From Deltaproteobacteria bacterium (GTDB lineage Bacteria > Desulfobacterota > GWC2-55-46): DNA of 64,000 bases. Positions 45,809-53,804 of the stretch are shown piece by piece (position 1 is the first letter of the stretch; each line of letters begins with the position of its first letter). Both the position numbers and the translations under genes were made by a program. The notes below the pieces were generated by a model, which was given only the letters and a program-made list of their open reading frames with translations, was not told the origin of the DNA and did not search any database. The DNA lies in the NCBI GenBank assembly GCA_016177845.1, contig JACOUO010000008.1, forward strand, positions 62,001 through 126,000, given 5' to 3'.

Positions 45809-45901
45809 TTATGAAACGGCCACTGCCGAAACTATCGTGATTATCACTGCAAGCTGCGCAAAGATTTCGAAGAGATTGAGTTTGTCGCTGTATTTTGCCA
45901 T
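45809..45901 (-). CDS. 30-residue predicted single-span membrane peptide
   Basis: This ORF is too short for the ORF track. It begins after AGGAGG with seven spacer bases, one of the strongest ribosome sites in the window, and encodes a charged head (MAKYSDKLNLFE) followed by a 16-residue hydrophobic segment (AQLAVIITIVSAVAV) ending at TAA. This is the pattern of small regulatory or subunit-type membrane peptides. It sits alone between the NlpC/P60 gene and the kinase gene, with a possible structured leader and a possible terminator. I do not recognise a family. Confidence 0.62.
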   Translation of the reverse strand: MAKYSDKLNLFEIFAQLAVIITIVSAVAVS

Positions 45902-46036
45902 TTTATTTCCTCCTTTGTCCGGGTTACCGGCCACCCTTTATTGAGGTGCCGTTTCAGCTTATGGTCCCAGTATACAGGAGGCATCATTAGAGAAAGATTA
46001 GAGGAATAAGTGCAGAAACGAATGGAGAGGAAAAAT

Positions 46037-47404
46037 TCAGAGCCTCGGCTGAGCACCGGCGGATAATCCGGTTACATTATCACCCAATCCTTTTGGGATG
46101 CGTATCTCGGTTACGCTCTTTATCCTGTTCTTAAGAGCTCCTGTCTTTGAGCGCTTGCCAAGCTCAAGGCTTGTCACGGCGGCCTTATTTAAGACCTTCA
46201 TGCCGCCCCTGTCCATGTAACCGAATATCTGGTGTATGACATAGGGCTTGCCTTTATTTGTCCCGATATAAAGCATGACATGGCCCCTGAGGGTGAGTAT
46301 CGTAATGCCGGGAGTAGCTTTACCGAGCGCCCTTTTAAGCTCAAGCCTTGTGTCGTCCTCATAGGCGTGCGCCTTTATCAAACCGGCATAGCCCTGCTGG
46401 CTGGAATTACGGGGCATCGTAATCCCCATTGTAGCGAATATGTCCTTGATAAATATGGAGCAGTCGCGCTTTCCATCCCTGCCGCCCCAGCCGTACTCTT
46501 CACCAAGCATCTTGAATGCCTGAGCGATAACATTCTTTTTAGTGTAAGGCAGAAAGCCTTTATTCACATCAGCCTTCTTATCTATATAAGCCTCTATCCA
46601 TACTGCCTTGCCCTCCTCAGACCTCCAGGGGAACTCCACTATCCAGGGAGCGCGCCCTTTTTTCTTCTGCCCGCTTTCTTTAAGGCGGATAACCGCACCC
46701 ATCGGGATTGCGGCTGCAGGCGTCTTTAATTCTTTATCGGAAAAGACATGGATTCTGCTTCCGGTGACTACAAGAAACTCTCCGGTCTTTTCAGTGTCAT
46801 CATCCGTGAACGCAACCTTATCGATTTTTATCCAGCCCCTCACAGCCCCTGTCTGGAAAAAACCCCACTGCCCATCCCTGCTTATATGGAGCAGGACTAC
46901 CTTCTCAGGCGGATAGAGGCTTGAGTACTGGAATGTATCGAACTCAAGGGAGCCCGGACTTTTAAGTACCGGCTCTTCGGTAGGGAACGCCCTCACATCA
47001 GTGCGCTCCACTATCACGGCCGGCCTTAAAAAATTCTCTTCCATAACCCCATCGAGGTTCATATTATCCTCAACGGCATCGAAGAACTCCCTTGATATCT
47101 GCTCGCCAAGGGAATTATACCTGACCTCATCAGGACGGGGGAACCTGTCACGGGTCAGATACCCGTAGAGCCTTTCGCCTGACATGATGGTCGGCATATT
47201 ATCTATTACCGCCATCTGGTCGAAGTCATCGAGGATGGAGCTGTTAAGAGCTTCTATTTCATTAGGCTTTAAAATTACGGAGTCCGGGGATTTGAGCTTG
47301 GATATCCAATGCGAGGCCTTCTCCACATTCGGCCTTGCAGATGAATAAGAGGGCAATACGAGGACTAAAAACAACGCGAGTATATTTATTGCTATCGACG
47401 CCAT
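46037..47404 (-). CDS. Secreted SH3-domain NlpC/P60 cell-wall endopeptidase
   Basis: The 455-residue protein has a signal peptide (IAINILALFLVLVLPSYSSA). An N-terminal stabilising region of the NlpC/P60-SH3 type follows, with two SH3-like domains (AVRGWIKIDKVAF and ESGQKKKGRAPWIVEFPW). The C-terminal peptidase has the catalytic Cys in DGKRDCSIFIKDIFATMG, the His in TLRGHVMLYIG and a polar third residue near YVIHQIFG. It probably cleaves peptidoglycan stem peptides in the periplasm. It is transcribed divergently from the EamA transporter. Confidence 0.87.
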   Translation of the reverse strand: MASIAINILALFLVLVLPSYSSARPNVEKASHWISKLKSPDSVILKPNEIEALNSSILDDFDQMAVIDNMPTIMSGERLYGYLTRDRFPRPDEVRYNSLGEQISREFFDAVEDNMNLDGVMEENFLRPAVIVERTDVRAFPTEEPVLKSPGSLEFDTFQYSSLYPPEKVVLLHISRDGQWGFFQTGAVRGWIKIDKVAFTDDDTEKTGEFLVVTGSRIHVFSDKELKTPAAAIPMGAVIRLKESGQKKKGRAPWIVEFPWRSEEGKAVWIEAYIDKKADVNKGFLPYTKKNVIAQAFKMLGEEYGWGGRDGKRDCSIFIKDIFATMGITMPRNSSQQGYAGLIKAHAYEDDTRLELKRALGKATPGITILTLRGHVMLYIGTNKGKPYVIHQIFGYMDRGGMKVLNKAAVTSLELGKRSKTGALKNRIKSVTEIRIPKGLGDNVTGLSAGAQPRL

Positions 47405-47448
47405 GCTTCCTGCTTCTCTAAAGATTAATTCCTTGTGCGGCCTGCCAT

Positions 47449-47478
47449 ATTCTAATACTTACATATGGGGCTGCGCAA
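47449..47478 (-). promoter_or_regulatory. Candidate promoter of the NlpC/P60 gene
   Basis: The minus strand reads TTGCGC, 18 bases, TAGAAT, placing the start about 40 bases before the ATG. It is back to back with the EamA promoter. Confidence 0.45.
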
Positions 47479-47489
47479 GGTTATTCTCA

Positions 47490-47519
47490 TTGACTGCGGC
47501 TATATTCTGCGGGTATATT
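47490..47519 (+). promoter_or_regulatory. Promoter of the EamA transporter gene
   Basis: TTGACT is followed after 18 bases by TATATT (47514-47519). The -10 box covers the TTG used as start in the ORF track, which rules out that start. Confidence 0.6.
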
Positions 47520-47601
47520 GAAAACGCTTTGTCCGCGTCATTATATTAGAAGCAGGGATTTGAAGGCTGTGACAAAAGTCCGGCCTTTTTTATTTGGAAC
47601 A

Positions 47602-48501
47602 ATGGATAAAAACAATTCACATATGGTTGGCTACGGCCTTGCCGCTGCCTCGGCCATCACTTTTTCCGCAAAGGGCATATTCGCCAAGATATTGTACGGC
47701 TACGGCATAGACCCGATAACACTCCTTGCGCTAAGGTTCATTATTGCAATGCCTTTTTTCTGGCTTACCTTATGGTTCTATCCGTCGGGAAAGGTAGACT
47801 TAAGGGATATGGCTGTGCTTGTAATCAGCGGGCTTCTGGGGCTCTACGGGGCTGCTTTGACAGATTTCTACGGGCTCCTGTATATAGACGCATCCCTTGA
47901 GAGGGTAATCCTCTATACATATCCAGCGATAGTCGTTATCTGGACATATCTATTTTTTAAGGAAAAACTCGGCAGGAGAAAGCTCATCTCTATCGGGCTT
48001 ACTTATGTGGGGCTTGCCTTTGCGCTGAAGATATTCAGCGGCGGGAAAGGGATAAACTTCTTTGGGGCAGGGCTTGTGCTATTCTCAGCGATCATCTATT
48101 CGCTGAGCTACATAATCACGGAGGTATTGAGCAGGAGGGTTTCAGGCGTAAAGATATCGGCATATACCACTACTGCGGCGGGCTTTGCGTTTATCGGCAC
48201 ATGGCACGGCAAATATGTGCCTACAGACCCTCATGTCTGGGGGCTTATCTTCGTGCTTGCGGTATTCTCAACCTATATACCGGTGCTGACGCTTGCCCTT
48301 GGCATAAAGAGAATAGGGGCAAGCAGGGCCGCGCTCGTCAGCTTCATAGGCCCTGTTTCAACAGCGATACTTGCCTATGTTTTCCTGAACGAGACAATGG
48401 AACTGATACAGATAATAGGCATGGGCCTTGTAATAATCGGAGTCCTGGTAATATATTCCGAGAAAAATGGAAAAAAAGGAGGGGAAAAAGCGGCTATTTA
48501 G
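47602..48501 (+). CDS. EamA/DMT-family transporter
   Basis: The 299-residue protein (from the ATG at 47602) has ten predicted membrane helices in two EamA repeats: GYGLAAASAITFSAKGIFAKILYG opens the first and FFGAGLVLFSAIIYSLSYIITEVL the second. C-terminal GPVSTAILAYVFLNETMELIQ is the typical end of repeat two. Such proteins export metabolites or amino acids. The ORF-track start at 47518 lies in the promoter; a GTG at 47569 is an alternative. The 3' end overlaps the convergent bacteriohemerythrin gene by eight bases. Confidence 0.85.
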   Translation: MDKNNSHMVGYGLAAASAITFSAKGIFAKILYGYGIDPITLLALRFIIAMPFFWLTLWFYPSGKVDLRDMAVLVISGLLGLYGAALTDFYGLLYIDASLERVILYTYPAIVVIWTYLFFKEKLGRRKLISIGLTYVGLAFALKIFSGGKGINFFGAGLVLFSAIIYSLSYIITEVLSRRVSGVKISAYTTTAAGFAFIGTWHGKYVPTDPHVWGLIFVLAVFSTYIPVLTLALGIKRIGASRAALVSFIGPVSTAILAYVFLNETMELIQIIGMGLVIIGVLVIYSEKNGKKGGEKAAI

Positions 48502-48919
48502 TATGCGTTGGCTTCTTCTGCTCCACATCCTTAAGAAAAGCCCCGAATTCCTTGTCCACTCCGCCGATGTGGTTTATAAGCCAGTCAACGACCTCTCTCT
48601 GCACTCTTATGACAAGACCGGTAGATACTCCTGCCTCAAACTCTTTCCTGAGCTTTGCGATATCTTCGATAAACCTTGTGTGCTCGACCAGGTGCGCAAG
48701 CGTACCGGGGTAATTGTATTTATTCATGGCCTGTTCCTCAGCCTCGAAATGCACCACGAAGTAATCGTCAAGGAACTTGAAGACCTTTCCGATCTCATCT
48801 TTGCCAAGCCCCATGTTCATGGCCTGCAGAAGCTTGTTTATCCTTTTAAAAAGCTCCTTATGATGCCTGTCCTGCCACTCTATGCCTGTTGAGAAACTTT
48901 TACTCCACTCTATAACCAT
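48494..48919 (-). CDS. Bacteriohemerythrin
   Basis: The 141-residue protein is a single hemerythrin domain with all diiron ligands visible in order: His in DRHHKEL, His and Glu in VVHFEAEEQAM, two His in TLAHLVEHTRF, and His and Asp in INHIGGVDKEF. These proteins bind oxygen reversibly and may store, deliver or scavenge it. It is encoded alone, with GAGG before the ATG and a TATAAT box about 35 bases upstream of it. It fits the oxygen and iron handling genes that follow. Confidence 0.93.
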   Translation of the reverse strand: MVIEWSKSFSTGIEWQDRHHKELFKRINKLLQAMNMGLGKDEIGKVFKFLDDYFVVHFEAEEQAMNKYNYPGTLAHLVEHTRFIEDIAKLRKEFEAGVSTGLVIRVQREVVDWLINHIGGVDKEFGAFLKDVEQKKPTHTK

Positions 48920-49056
48920 TGGTCCTCCGCGAAGCCTTTACTGCTTCATGGGCGATTATAAATCAAAGCGAATGTTTTTGGAATTTTTATATTTCTGGCC
49001 GGGAAACGCCTGGTATGATCTGAGGATTAAAATGTAAAAATAAGGGGATGGGCAGT

Positions 49057-49131
49057 TTAAGGTCTTGCCCGGGACCGTATAGAGCAGCCGTCGCTACAAT
49101 GGGCGACTCTCGGGATGCTGAAACGTTTCAT
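49057..49131 (-). CDS. Possible 24-residue peptide ORF downstream of the PDZ/Spy-like gene
   Basis: An ORF of 24 codons (MKRFSIPRVAHCSDGCSIRS...) follows a GGGGGGAG sequence at ribosome-site distance, 46 bases after the PDZ/Spy-like stop. It has two cysteines and is basic. The same DNA contains a GTCGC/GCGAC hairpin and, at its end, a GGGCA/TGCCC stem leading to TTATTTTT that may act as terminator. Coding status is uncertain and the signal may be chance. Confidence 0.25.
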   Translation of the reverse strand: MKRFSIPRVAHCSDGCSIRSRARP

Positions 49132-49177
49132 AATGCTCCCCCCTTTCACGGCTTATTGTTTTATTTTTGGAGATGGC

Positions 49178-50317
49178 TTACTCTGCCGATTCTTCATCCA
49201 TCTCTTCGCTCTCAGCCATCATGCTTTCATCCATCATGGGCTCCTCAAGCGAACTGCCCATGGACGGGCAACTCTGACCCATCATACCTTCACCCATGCC
49301 GCCCATCATGGGGCCCATCTGCATCATGTCCCTGAGTTTTCCTCTCTGCTCATCATTAAGTATCTTCTTGAAATCTTCCAGCGCCTTTATCCTTGAGAAC
49401 ATGAGGTCAGCTTTTTTCGATGTTATGTCGCTTACCTTTGCCTTTACCTTATCAAGGTTGACCGGTTCAGCGGTAACAAGCTCCTTAAGCTCGATTTTCG
49501 CTACTTTTATATCAGCCTCAGCCTTTACCGTCCTCTTCATATAATCAGAATGGAGCGCGCGGGCCTTTGCCATCTGATCAGGGCTGAGGTTTAACCGGCG
49601 AACAGCCCTCATATACATTTTACCATAATTCCCGCCGTCCATCATACCCATTCCGCCGCCCATCTTATGCCTGCCCATCATACCTCCGCCCATGCCCCCC
49701 ATCATGCCCCCCATCATGCCCCCCATCATGCCCCCGCCCATTCCCATCTGCGGGCAGCCGTCTGCGGGACACTGCGGGCAAGACTGCGTCATGCCGCCCA
49801 TCATGCCGGGGTGCATACCGCCCATCATGCCTCCGCCCATCATCCTTTCCTGCTGCATTCTCATGGCTTCAGGCATCTGGGCAAGCATGACATTGACAGG
49901 CATGTTCTGCCCTGCCCTGTTAACCTCAAGGGCAACCTGATTTCCGACCTTTGAGCTCTGCACCTCTGAGATGAACTGGTCAGAGTTCCTGACATCTTTT
50001 CCGTTGAGTTTTACTATAACATCCCCGGTGTTGAGGCCGGCGTCATCAGCGGGGCTGCCCGGGGCTACATTGGAGATCATTACCCCTTTTGCGTCCCTCA
50101 TGCCCATGGCCTTTGCAAGCTCCTGATTTACATCCTGAATGGTCACGCCAAGCCAGGGCGTGGCCTGGCTTGGCTGGGCCGCTTGTTTTTGTGGTTGTGA
50201 AGTCTGTGATTGGGATACGGCTGAATTGTGCTGATGTGAAGTCTGTGCAAAGACCGGCGGAACAGCCGTAAGTAAAAGCGCGATTAAACCTGTAAATATA
50301 GCCCTCGGATTGCTCAT
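49178..50317 (-). CDS. Periplasmic PDZ protein with Met/Gly-rich metal-binding region and Spy/ZraP-like domain
   Basis: The 379-residue protein has a signal peptide (IFTGLIALLLTAVPPVFAQ), a Gln/Ser-rich linker and a PDZ domain (TPWLGVTIQDVNQEL...GDVIVKLNGKDV, about residues 53-150). A long MGGGMMGG-type repeat region interrupted by CPQCPADGCPQ follows at about 155-226. A helical LTxxQ/heavy-metal-sensor-like domain comes next (RRLNLSPDQMAKARALHSDYM...LNDEQRGKLRDMM), then an acidic Met-rich tail. Met and Cys clusters suggest copper or other soft-metal binding. PDZ would bind substrates or partners. Strong AGGAGG site. Function in metal or envelope stress is inferred. Confidence 0.75.
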   Translation of the reverse strand: MSNPRAIFTGLIALLLTAVPPVFAQTSHQHNSAVSQSQTSQPQKQAAQPSQATPWLGVTIQDVNQELAKAMGMRDAKGVMISNVAPGSPADDAGLNTGDVIVKLNGKDVRNSDQFISEVQSSKVGNQVALEVNRAGQNMPVNVMLAQMPEAMRMQQERMMGGGMMGGMHPGMMGGMTQSCPQCPADGCPQMGMGGGMMGGMMGGMMGGMGGGMMGRHKMGGGMGMMDGGNYGKMYMRAVRRLNLSPDQMAKARALHSDYMKRTVKAEADIKVAKIELKELVTAEPVNLDKVKAKVSDITSKKADLMFSRIKALEDFKKILNDEQRGKLRDMMQMGPMMGGMGEGMMGQSCPSMGSSLEEPMMDESMMAESEEMDEESAE

Positions 50318-50391
50318 TTGAAACCTCCTTTAAGAAAGTTTAAATACATCCAAGACAGCAATATTACATCTGACGATGAGGCACAACGGAT

Positions 50392-51570
50392 TTAAACAGG
50401 CAAAAACCTGCTGTCAATCCATCTCCTGATGACTTTCCACGGCTTTGAACGGATCTTATTGTAAACCCAGGTATAGAATGTGTCGCAGTCCTCTTCTCCC
50501 CTTATCACATCGTAGAACCTGAGCATTATCTCATGGTCTTTCTCTACAATGCTGTACCAGAGGCGGGGATGGTTATAGACAAGATCGCTCAGCTTTTCAG
50601 CGGCCTTGAACTCAGGCAATATCTCTTTTTCCAGCCATTCCTGATAAGGGTTAAGGTCGATTGAGCCTGAAGCCATACTGTTTATTATAACAGAAGAAGC
50701 TGCTTTCGCTGTCCTTATGGCGTAATAGATGCCCTCGCCAAGGAACGGGTCTACAAGGTGGCCTGTATCGCCTACGAGAACTACCCTGCCCTTTACCGAG
50801 GCTGGCGCTCCGTCATAGTAGATAGGCACTGTCCAGCCTATCCTTTCCTCTACTTTCAAATTTGTCAAAGCAGGGTGGCTGCCGGCAAACGAATTAAAAT
50901 ATTCCTTAATCTTTCCGCCTACTTTGCATGTATCACCCGCAAGGCCGACTGAAAGGTACTTCTCCTTGGGGAATATCCAGCCGTAGCCGTATGGAACCCC
51001 TCCGAAGTCTATGAAAAGCTTGCCTTTGCAGTTTGCAGTCTCACGGTCATAAGGGACCTCGGCGGTTATGGATACAGCCGCTTCCTTTGGGTTAAGCCCG
51101 AAGACCTGCCTGCCGACGAGGCCGGAAGACCCGTCTGCCCCTACAAGCACTTTTGCCTTATAGACCTCTCCGTTGGCGCATGTTACGGAGACATGGTCCC
51201 CGTGGTCCTCAACGGATTTGACCCTGCACCCTTCGATAATCTCCGCGCCTGCATCTTTTGCCTTTTCTACAAGGAAGTGGTCAAACCTGTCCCTCATTAC
51301 ATTGTAGCCGACAGGCCTGTCAGAGATGATATCCATCGCCCTTTCGGACTTGTAGGTATAAGTGGCGCCGTATATGGTGTCTTCGATTACCTCTTTTATG
51401 CTGAAGTCAAGTATGCGTTCTATCTTTGTGGAGATACAGCCGCCGCATGACTTGTATCTCGGGAACTTTTCCTTATCAAGGCCAAGCACCTTGAGGCCGC
51501 TTTTGGCAAGAGTATAGGCAGCTGTTGAACCGGCTGGCCCGAGGCCGGCAACAATAACATCGTACGACAT
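50392..51570 (-). CDS. Geranylgeranyl-reductase-family flavoprotein
   Basis: A 392-residue FAD enzyme with DVIVAGLGPAGSTAAYTLAKSG, the family signature KFPRYKSCGGCIS, GADGSSGLVGRQVFG in the middle, and GRVVLVGDTGHLVDPFLGEGIYYA as the third FAD motif. Family members reduce prenyl chains of lipids, quinones or chlorophyll; in anaerobes the substrate is often a menaquinone side chain or unknown. It lies three bases after the ferritin-like gene, so they are likely co-transcribed. Confidence 0.87.
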   Translation of the reverse strand: MSYDVIVAGLGPAGSTAAYTLAKSGLKVLGLDKEKFPRYKSCGGCISTKIERILDFSIKEVIEDTIYGATYTYKSERAMDIISDRPVGYNVMRDRFDHFLVEKAKDAGAEIIEGCRVKSVEDHGDHVSVTCANGEVYKAKVLVGADGSSGLVGRQVFGLNPKEAAVSITAEVPYDRETANCKGKLFIDFGGVPYGYGWIFPKEKYLSVGLAGDTCKVGGKIKEYFNSFAGSHPALTNLKVEERIGWTVPIYYDGAPASVKGRVVLVGDTGHLVDPFLGEGIYYAIRTAKAASSVIINSMASGSIDLNPYQEWLEKEILPEFKAAEKLSDLVYNHPRLWYSIVEKDHEIMLRFYDVIRGEEDCDTFYTWVYNKIRSKPWKVIRRWIDSRFLPV

Positions 51571-51573
51571 TTT

Positions 51574-52116
51574 CTATTCGGTCTCCTTTTCGACGCTGAA
51601 TTCCATATTTCCGCACCAAAAGCCCGTATTATTGAGAGATTCGCTCTCCCAGCGCAGCACCTTAAGGTGCGCCTTTTCCATCTCAAGAAGTTTTGTCAGC
51701 ACTACTTTTTCAACAGGCTCTTTGGCCTGCTTAAGGAGATTTGAATAAAAATCAATGGCGCTTTCCTCATTCTCCATTGCTATTGCAACCGCATTGAGGT
51801 CGGTCTGGTTTGTCTGGAACCTTTTTACAAGCTCATTTTCCTTCTGAAAGATGGGGATTCCGCCTTCCATAAAGGAGTCTCCGCCCCTCTTTAATGCCTC
51901 TTCATAGCCTATCCAGCCGAGGCCCTTTTTTACGGATTCCGCTATCTTTGAGATGACCATGATATGGGCAAGCTCATCCTTGGCAAGGTTTATGAAAACA
52001 CCTTTGCCTTTCGAGTCCTCAACAAGGGCCGCCGCGGTTGTATAAAAGTGATATCCTGATATCTCTGTATTATAGGCTGTGCTCAGCTGGTCAACTATAT
52101 TCCTGTTCTCAGACAT
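51574..52116 (-). CDS. Rubrerythrin/ferritin-like diiron protein
   Basis: The 180-residue four-helix protein has two Glu-x2-His metal motifs: AKDELAHIMV near residue 47 and LEMEKAHLKVL near residue 150, with additional glutamates in NTEISGYHFY and MENEESAIDFY. It has no C-terminal rubredoxin domain, only one Cys near the end (FWCGNMEF). Such proteins reduce peroxide or handle iron. TGGAGGG precedes the ATG. It heads a two-gene unit with the flavoprotein. Confidence 0.82.
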   Translation of the reverse strand: MSENRNIVDQLSTAYNTEISGYHFYTTAAALVEDSKGKGVFINLAKDELAHIMVISKIAESVKKGLGWIGYEEALKRGGDSFMEGGIPIFQKENELVKRFQTNQTDLNAVAIAMENEESAIDFYSNLLKQAKEPVEKVVLTKLLEMEKAHLKVLRWESESLNNTGFWCGNMEFSVEKETE

Positions 52117-52202
52117 GGTCCCTCCAAAATGGTTTATTTGAACGGTCTATGAAACCGTGCAACTACCCGCCGATTATACTGAATCTGAGTCCGAGCCTAT
52201 AT

Positions 52203-52370
52203 TTATCTTCTGCCTTGGTCAGTCCTGCCGGCCTTCTCCGCTTCGTGCTTCTTTTCAACGGCCTCGCCCCTGATCCTGTCCTCGCAGGCATGGCAGATGG
52301 TCATGTCGGAAGGCTTTCCGCACACTGAACAGACGTGCTTTTTTTCCTGCTCTTTTTTCTTCTCTTCCAT
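52203..52370 (-). CDS. 55-residue double-CxxC (zinc-ribbon-like) protein
   Basis: This ORF was missed by the track because of its length. It starts after GAGGGGG at seven bases and encodes a lysine-rich head (MEEKKKEQEKKHV), a CSVCGKPSDMTICHACEDRI core with two CxxC pairs nine residues apart, and a charged tail ending AGRTDQGRR. The core predicts one bound zinc ion. It lies between the MidA-like gene and the ferritin-like gene. No membrane segment or signal is present, and function is unknown. Confidence 0.68.
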   Translation of the reverse strand: MEEKKKEQEKKHVCSVCGKPSDMTICHACEDRIRGEAVEKKHEAEKAGRTDQGRR

Positions 52371-52482
52371 ATATACCCCCTCGAATGAGTTTACTTAAAA
52401 GTTATTTACCTGTTGATGTAAGCCTTACAGATACCATATAACGGGAATTATTACAATACAGGCAGTTAGTGATTGTTATTTT

Positions 52483-53670
52483 TTAAAGATATCTGCTGAT
52501 ATCCCTGAAAGACAGGCCTTTAAGCGCAGGTTTCTGGAGATTCCTGTGCTGTATAAGAACCTTGAAAATATCTCCCATGCCGTCAGGCATGATAAGCCTT
52601 GCAATGGCCCTGTTGAAATTTATCCTCTCATGTTCAGCCATTTTTGGGTCTGTCCCTGCCTCCATCAGCTCTTCATGTATCCCAAGCCCAAGCAGAAAGT
52701 CCTTCTGGGTAGTGTAGCCTGTAAGATTAAGCCCTGACATTTGGCCTTCCCTGACGAGAGTCGTGAAATCAATGTGGGTGGTAATATCCTGAGAGCCTAT
52801 ATTGATGTACGGGTTATCATTTAAGGTGTGCCTGAAATGGCAAAGGAGGCTGCCCTTCCTGTGCGGAGCGTAAAGCTCAAGGCCGTGATAACCATAGTCT
52901 ATGGTAATGACAAAGCCTGTCTTAAGAAGGCTTGCGGCCTTTCTTATCCATTCCTTTGCCGCAAGGTTTACCTCTGTGATATGCCCGTCTGAAAGCTCAA
53001 CCCCCAGGTCTTTAAAATATCGTTCAAGAGCATCCGTAGAAGGCTCGCCTATGACATCGACAAACGATGAGCCGTCATAACCTACATATATCTCTTTGAG
53101 TTTACCCTCAATAAAAATAACCCTGTGCACCGGGAAGCTGTCTATAAGCTCATTTGACAGTATGCAGCCGCAAAAAGGCGCAAGCTCATCGAGGCTTTCA
53201 TGCCAGGTTATGCGCCCTGCAGCCTTTTCCCTCAGATTTGGGTTTTTCTCAATCAGCCTTATTTTAATTATTTCAAAAAGTTCGGGGTAATGCGCCTGAA
53301 TAGTATCAAGAATGCCTTTGGAAAGAATTCCCCTGCCTGCCCCTGCCTCAACAAGCTCAAATTCACCGGGCCTTCCCAAAATTGCCCACATCTCGTGGAT
53401 TTGTTTAGCGATTATCTTTGAGAATATCGGGCTTACATCAAGGCTTGTGATGTAATCTCCGCCCCTGCCCCATACCCCCGGCTGGGAGGTATAATATCCG
53501 CCCTCGCGCCAATAGAGAGCAAGCTCCATGAACTCGGCAAAGGTAATCTTACCCTTCTCCGCGATTCGCCTTTCAATCTCTTTTATAAGGGCTGGTTTTA
53601 ACGGGGCTTGTTCTTCGGCTGAAGGCCGGGGAGAATTGTTTTCTCCCCGGGTTCCTTTCAAATCAGGCAT
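52483..53670 (-). CDS. MidA/NDUFAF7-family SAM-dependent protein methyltransferase
   Basis: The 395-residue protein matches COG1565: FAEFMELALYWREGGYY and GDYITSLDVSPIFSKIIAKQI at the N-terminal side. SAM-binding FELVEAGAGRGILSKGIL, a LSNELIDSFPVHRV motif and VITIDYGYHG follow. In mitochondria the relative methylates an arginine of complex I. I use the ATG at 53670 (AGAGG seven bases upstream) rather than the TTG at 53676. It overlaps the rubredoxin-like gene by eight bases, so the two are coupled. Confidence 0.85.
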   Translation of the reverse strand: MPDLKGTRGENNSPRPSAEEQAPLKPALIKEIERRIAEKGKITFAEFMELALYWREGGYYTSQPGVWGRGGDYITSLDVSPIFSKIIAKQIHEMWAILGRPGEFELVEAGAGRGILSKGILDTIQAHYPELFEIIKIRLIEKNPNLREKAAGRITWHESLDELAPFCGCILSNELIDSFPVHRVIFIEGKLKEIYVGYDGSSFVDVIGEPSTDALERYFKDLGVELSDGHITEVNLAAKEWIRKAASLLKTGFVITIDYGYHGLELYAPHRKGSLLCHFRHTLNDNPYINIGSQDITTHIDFTTLVREGQMSGLNLTGYTTQKDFLLGLGIHEELMEAGTDPKMAEHERINFNRAIARLIMPDGMGDIFKVLIQHRNLQKPALKGLSFRDISRYL

Positions 53671-53782
53671 TAACAACCTCTACGAAAGCCTCACTCGGTG
53701 CGTAGCACACCGGGCATACATCAGGAGGGTGTTCCCCCTCATGGATATACCCGCATTCGATACAACGCCATTTTTTCTTCAT
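53663..53782 (-). CDS. 39-residue stand-alone rubredoxin domain
   Basis: The short ORF, absent from the track, encodes KKKWRCIECGYIHEGEHPPD followed by CPVCYAPSEAF: two Cys-x2-Cys knuckles with the spacing of the small rubredoxin domain that ends rubrerythrins. It would bind one Fe(Cys)4 centre and pass electrons. GAGG lies just before the ATG. It starts 22 bases after the ferritin-like gene and overlaps the MidA start, so all three form one unit. It may act as separate electron donor to the ferritin-like protein. Confidence 0.85.
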   Translation of the reverse strand: MKKKWRCIECGYIHEGEHPPDVCPVCYAPSEAFVEVVNA

Positions 53783-53804
53783 ACGGCCTCTTTACTTTTT
53801 TTAT

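Noticed and set aside
45905-45975. Riboswitch ahead of the 30-residue peptide (c-di-GMP or fluoride type)
   Set aside because: The core conserved bases of those classes are not found; only generic hairpins can be drawn.
45844-46056. 70-residue minus-strand ORF
   Set aside because: It overlaps the better supported 30-residue ORF in another frame and has no ribosome site or family match.
47518-47601. Longer N-terminus for the EamA transporter
   Set aside because: Its TTG start lies within the -10 box of the likely promoter.
49081-49130. Structured RNA with a GTCGC/GCGAC hairpin
   Set aside because: A single short stem without recognisable conserved core; could be chance.
49670-49740. CRISPR-like tandem pattern
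   Set aside because: The period is a short in-frame codon repeat encoding MMGG; there are no unique spacers of equal length.
49667-49954. Plus-strand ORFs rich in His-Ala-Pro (MPAHHTSAHAPHHA...) and Met-Pro-Pro
   Set aside because: They are antisense readings of the Met/Gly-rich repeat of the PDZ/Spy-like gene; no start signal of their own.
52038-52328. 96-residue plus-strand ORF
   Set aside because: It is antisense to the ferritin-like and double-CxxC genes, both better supported.
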